Positions 5,822 through 8,452 of a stretch of 8,452 bases of DNA are shown here, piece by piece. Under the pieces are notes generated by a model that searched no databases, was not told the DNA's origin, and saw nothing but the letters and a program-made list of their open reading frames with translations. Origin of the DNA: Rhodoluna sp. (GTDB taxonomy: Bacteria; Actinomycetota; Actinomycetes; Actinomycetales; Microbacteriaceae); the NCBI GenBank assembly GCA_023260375.1, contig JALQVK010000082.1:1-8452 (forward strand). The letters run 5' to 3'. Position numbers and translations under genes: made by a program. Position 1 is the first letter of the stretch, and each line of letters opens with the position of its first letter.

Positions 5822-6978
5822 ACGGCAGTAACTACCCGCTCAGAAGCCTTGCCATCCTCAAGTCCATTGAACTTCGCTTGCCAGTGTTTATAAGCACTTT
5901 GGAAGGTTTTGGCAGTTTCTGGGAGTTTGCCAAGAGTCTCCAAAACTTCGGCCTCGGTCTTCAAAATCGGACCAGGTGCTTCAGCCTCGAAATCGAAATA
6001 GAAGCCACGCTCAGCTCGGTATCGTTCAAGATCTGGAGCGAGGAAGATAATCGGTTTTCCAGTAACTGAATAGTCGAACATTACCGATGAGAAATCTGTG
6101 ATCAATACGTCGGCCGCGATGTACAGCTCGGTTACATCCGGGTAGCGGGTTACATCGAGAGATGAACCAGCAGCTTTGGCCGAATTCACGTTATGGGTGT
6201 TGGTGTGCCCACGAAACATGATTTGGAAACCCTCTGGCAATTTAATATCTGGCTCGAGGTAGCTCACCAAATCCCAGTTGCCGGTTGCTGTGCGCTGATA
6301 ATCGCGCCAGGTCGGTGCGTAAAGAATAAGTACGGTCTTGGAATCGGTAACACCGAGTGATTCACGAATTCGCTTGCGATCGGCTGCCGTGTGTGTCTTC
6401 AATCGATCGTTACGAGGGTAACCAGTTTCCAACACTTCCCCGCTGTACCCAAAGGCGCGTGGCAATACCTCACTGCAGAACGGGCTTGGGCTAATCAGGT
6501 AGTCCCAGGCGGCGGCCTCGCGGTCCATTGTGTCTAGGTAACTGTTGGTCAGCGAGCCTGGAGGAATGTCGTGAACCAAGCGCTTTAGAGGAGTTCCGTG
6601 CCAGGTCTGCAAGTAGGTTTGTCCCTTAACCTTGCGGAAATACCAAGGCAAGGAAGTGTTCGCGACAATGTATTCAGCCGAGGCCAGTAGGTCTAGCCAC
6701 TGCTTGCTCTCAAAGCGCACTCCGGTAGCTCCAGCCGGCGCCTTGGTGCCAGCACCGATGGTCCAGTAGAACTTCAAATCTGGGCGAACTTTTTGTAATT
6801 CCAAAAAGATATCCAGCGGGTTATCGCCAATGACTTTGCCGTTGAACGAGTCAAACAGCACCACACCTTTTTGAATTGCCAACTTGCCGGGCTGGTACTG
6901 AAGCTTGCGAACATAAGCAAGCCCACGACGTCGAAGTGCGCCGATAATGCGGGTCGGTGAATAGGCCTTTAGGTTCAC
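5803..6978 (-). CDS. CDP-glycerol:glycerophosphotransferase family protein (TagB/TagF-like)
   Basis: The 391-residue product has the motifs of the Glyphos_transf family: FDSFNGKVIGDNP (42-54), WHGTPLK (126-132), SPSPFCSE (163-170), GYPRND (186-191), APTWRD (221-226), FRGHTN (255-260), then YPDVTELYIAADVLITDFSS with FDY (279-303). H127 and H257 fall at the positions of the two important histidines of TagF. Members transfer glycerol-phosphate or a related polyol-phosphate from a CDP-linked donor to a lipid-linked acceptor at the inner membrane face during teichoic acid synthesis. The length fits a single-domain TagB-like primase (~380) better than the longer TagF polymerase, but this does not settle the role. 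The start is GTG (6978-6976) within a GTGA overlap with the upstream glycosyltransferase stop; the in-frame TAG at 6996-6994 limits any upstream extension. Donor and acceptor are not determined. Confidence 0.88.
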   Translation of the reverse strand: MNLKAYSPTRIIGALRRRGLAYVRKLQYQPGKLAIQKGVVLFDSFNGKVIGDNPLDIFLELQKVRPDLKFYWTIGAGTKAPAGATGVRFESKQWLDLLASAEYIVANTSLPWYFRKVKGQTYLQTWHGTPLKRLVHDIPPGSLTNSYLDTMDREAAAWDYLISPSPFCSEVLPRAFGYSGEVLETGYPRNDRLKTHTAADRKRIRESLGVTDSKTVLILYAPTWRDYQRTATGNWDLVSYLEPDIKLPEGFQIMFRGHTNTHNVNSAKAAGSSLDVTRYPDVTELYIAADVLITDFSSVMFDYSVTGKPIIFLAPDLERYRAERGFYFDFEAEAPGPILKTEAEVLETLGKLPETAKTFQSAYKHWQAKFNGLEDGKASERVVTAVWGSRQ

Positions 6979-7940
6979 TTCGCGACTCGACTTCTATCCA
7001 AAGTGCCAGTTGCACCGTTTAGATAACCAACGATGAATCCAAAACCCCAAGATAAATGCATGGTGGCAAGTACCAAAGGTACGGGAGCAAGTTTCGCTAG
7101 GAATCCAACAAGCACTACGGCCCCGAAATAACCAAGCCAGACCAGCCAACCCAACGGGAATCCGAAAGCCGCAATCAAAATACCTAGTGCCAGTGCGAGT
7201 ACGAGCGAGGGAGGGATGAAATATCGCAATGAAGTTCGTTCAAAGTCTCGCTTGGTTAAATCCCCGCGCCAAACGCCAGTTGAGTAAAACTGTTTCATCA
7301 AACCAGTCCAACTGGATCGTGGCCAATAAGTGACTTGTAATTCTGGGCTGAACCAAACTAATGAACCAGATGCCTTTATCCTTTGGGCTAGATCCCAGTC
7401 CTCGCCGCGAATGATTGATTCATCGTAGCCGCCAACCTTTTCTAAAACGCTTCTCCGGAAGATACCGAGATAAGCACTCTCAGCTTCTCCAGCTTCGCCA
7501 CCGACGTGGAAATTTGCACCACCCAAGCCGAAACGGCTGGTGTAGGCCCAAGCCACCGAGCGCTGAAATAACGTTTTACCTTTTGCAGCCATTACTCCAC
7601 CTAGGAGATCGGCTCCAGTCTCATGCAAAATCTCGATACCCCGAGAAATGTAATTTGGCGCCGGCTCGCTATGTGCGTCGATGCGAACAATGTATTCGTA
7701 CTTTGCCTGGCTTATACAAAGATTCATACCTACTGTCGTCAAACCTTTGGGGTTTGGGACAAGCCTGATTCGGGAGTCTGCTTTGGCAAGTTTTGCGGCA
7801 ACTTGGTCGGTCCCATCGGTGGAAGGCCCGAGTGCAATTAGCAGTTCTCCGTCGAAGTTTTGAGCTAACACTGATTGAACAGCATCGGCTAGGTGATGCT
7901 CTTCGTTGAGCACCGGCATGATTACCGAAACTTTGGTCAT
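6975..7940 (-). CDS. Family 2 glycosyltransferase, ExoA-like, with C-terminal membrane segments
   Basis: The 321-residue product has a GT-A fold family 2 catalytic domain: VSVIMPVLNEE (4-14), the GPSTDGT donor-binding segment (38-44), metal-site region VRIDAHSEP (85-93, a DAH in place of DxD, as is usual in ExoA-type enzymes), and the acceptor-side GEDWDLAQRI (179-188) holding the likely catalytic base aspartate. Residues ~241-308 form about three membrane segments, ending in a short basic tail (315-321). It probably adds a sugar from a nucleotide donor to an undecaprenyl-linked acceptor at the cytoplasmic face. The ATG lies 2 nt after the ABC ATPase stop (TAACCATG), no strong Shine-Dalgarno is visible, and its TGA overlaps the next GTG by four bases, so it belongs to a coupled operon. 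Sugar and linkage specificity cannot be read from sequence. Confidence 0.88.
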   Translation of the reverse strand: MTKVSVIMPVLNEEHHLADAVQSVLAQNFDGELLIALGPSTDGTDQVAAKLAKADSRIRLVPNPKGLTTVGMNLCISQAKYEYIVRIDAHSEPAPNYISRGIEILHETGADLLGGVMAAKGKTLFQRSVAWAYTSRFGLGGANFHVGGEAGEAESAYLGIFRRSVLEKVGGYDESIIRGEDWDLAQRIKASGSLVWFSPELQVTYWPRSSWTGLMKQFYSTGVWRGDLTKRDFERTSLRYFIPPSLVLALALGILIAAFGFPLGWLVWLGYFGAVVLVGFLAKLAPVPLVLATMHLSWGFGFIVGYLNGATGTLDRSRVAK

Positions 7941-7942
7941 GG

Positions 7943-8452
7943 TTAGTCGACGGTGGTCGAACCGACGAACTTGTTGTAGGCAGCGGTTACCTTTTTAGGG
8001 TCGCCATCCATGCGAAGTTCGCCCTTTTCGATCCAGATCACGCGGGTGCAGGTATCGATGATTGACTTCATGCTGTGAGAGACCAGGAACACGGTTCCGG
8101 CGTTTTCACGCATCTCGCGCATGCGAGCTTCCGAGCGGTTGCGGAACTCTTGGTCACCAACGGCAAGAGCTTCGTCGATGATCAAAATGTCGTGATCTTT
8201 CGAAGCTGCGATTGCGAAACGTAGGCGGGCGGACATACCTTGCGAGTAGGTGCGCATCGGCAAACCTACGAAGTCTTGAAGACCAGCGAATTCGGTGATG
8301 TCGTCAACCTTGGCCGCGATCTCTTTCTTAGTGAAACCCATGGCAAGTCCGCCGAGCAAAATGTTCTTTTCGCCGGAAAGGTTTGGAAGTAGTAGACCAC
8401 CTACACCGAGCAGGTTTGGCCGTGCGTTCGCGTAAATGGCTCCACCGGTAAG
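7943..8452 (-). CDS. Polysaccharide/teichoic acid export ABC transporter ATP-binding protein, C-terminal part (5' end outside window)
   Basis: The frame is open from the window edge (8452) to TAA at 7945-7943, giving the last 169 residues. Visible parts are NARPNLLGVGGLLLPNLSGEKN-type sequence split by the Q-loop-to-signature helical region, the variant signature YSQGM (visible 69-73), Walker B with catalytic glutamate ILIIDEALAVGD (88-99), and the H-loop VSHSM (124-128). The early N-L-S-G-E-K-N-I-L and Y-S-Q-G-M forms are characteristic of the Wzt/KpsT/TagH subfamily that powers export of lipid-linked polysaccharides and teichoic acids with an ABC-2 permease, here expected upstream of the window. 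The Walker A motif is off the edge. The protein ends soon after the ATPase core, so there is no long carbohydrate-binding C-terminal extension like that in some Wzt proteins. A TTG at 8359 is an internal leucine codon, not the true start. Confidence 0.9.
   Translation of the reverse strand, partial: LTGGAIYANARPNLLGVGGLLLPNLSGEKNILLGGLAMGFTKKEIAAKVDDITEFAGLQDFVGLPMRTYSQGMSARLRFAIAASKDHDILIIDEALAVGDQEFRNRSEARMREMRENAGTVFLVSHSMKSIIDTCTRVIWIEKGELRMDGDPKKVTAAYNKFVGSTTVD

Noticed and set aside
5806..6069. Open frame of 87 codons on the + strand opposite the glycerophosphotransferase gene
   Set aside because: It lies fully antisense to codons for strongly conserved family motifs and its translation shows no domain-like features.
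8357..8359. TTG as start of the ABC ATPase gene (138-residue product)
   Set aside because: The frame stays open to the window edge and the upstream residues (R-P-N-L, then L-S-G-E-K-N-I-L) fit the family, so the gene simply runs off the window.

Overview
The window looks like part of a cell-surface polysaccharide / wall-glycopolymer locus of an actinobacterium. GC is close to half by eye, genes are packed with almost no spacing, starts are often leaderless-like or coupled, and the large secreted protein belongs to a type I associate with Microbacteriaceae ('hemagglutinin'-annotated proteins). A small-genome freshwater lineage of that family is plausible, but this is inference: no rRNA or marker gene is present.

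Left part, + strand (1-1834): the C-terminal half of a GalE-like UDP-sugar 4-epimerase, then, with zero spacing, a polytopic O-antigen ligase/polymerase-type membrane protein. Right part, - strand (8452-1831), five genes read from right to left: the C-terminal part of a polysaccharide-export ABC ATPase (Wzt/TagH type), an ExoA-like family 2 glycosyltransferase with a membrane tail, a CDP-glycerol glycerophosphotransferase-family (TagB/TagF-like) enzyme, a small lipoprotein with a Pro-Thr stalk, and a 1157-residue secreted protein. Junctions are a 2-nt gap, a 4-bp GTGA overlap, a 37-nt gap and a 1-bp TAATG overlap, so the set reads as one operon, possibly with an internal promoter before the lipoprotein.

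The first three - strand genes fit synthesis and export of a phosphate-containing wall polymer (teichoic-acid-like): sugar transfer, glycerol-phosphate (or similar) transfer, and ATP-driven export. The epimerase and the ligase/polymerase on the other strand can supply a sugar precursor and join or polymerise glycans outside the membrane. The last two - strand genes make an outward-facing pair: a membrane-anchored lipoprotein and a wall-associated protein with a possible lysozyme-fold head, about 15 degenerate repeats of roughly 50-60 residues, and a C-terminal LysM. This coupled pair is the most interesting part of the window.

The two convergent operons meet with no intergenic DNA: their stop codons share the palindrome CTAG. 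A terminator-like hairpin for the - strand lies inside the coding sequence of the LysM tail. There is no gene-free stretch over 300 bases, and I see no RNA genes, insertion sequences or CRISPR arrays.
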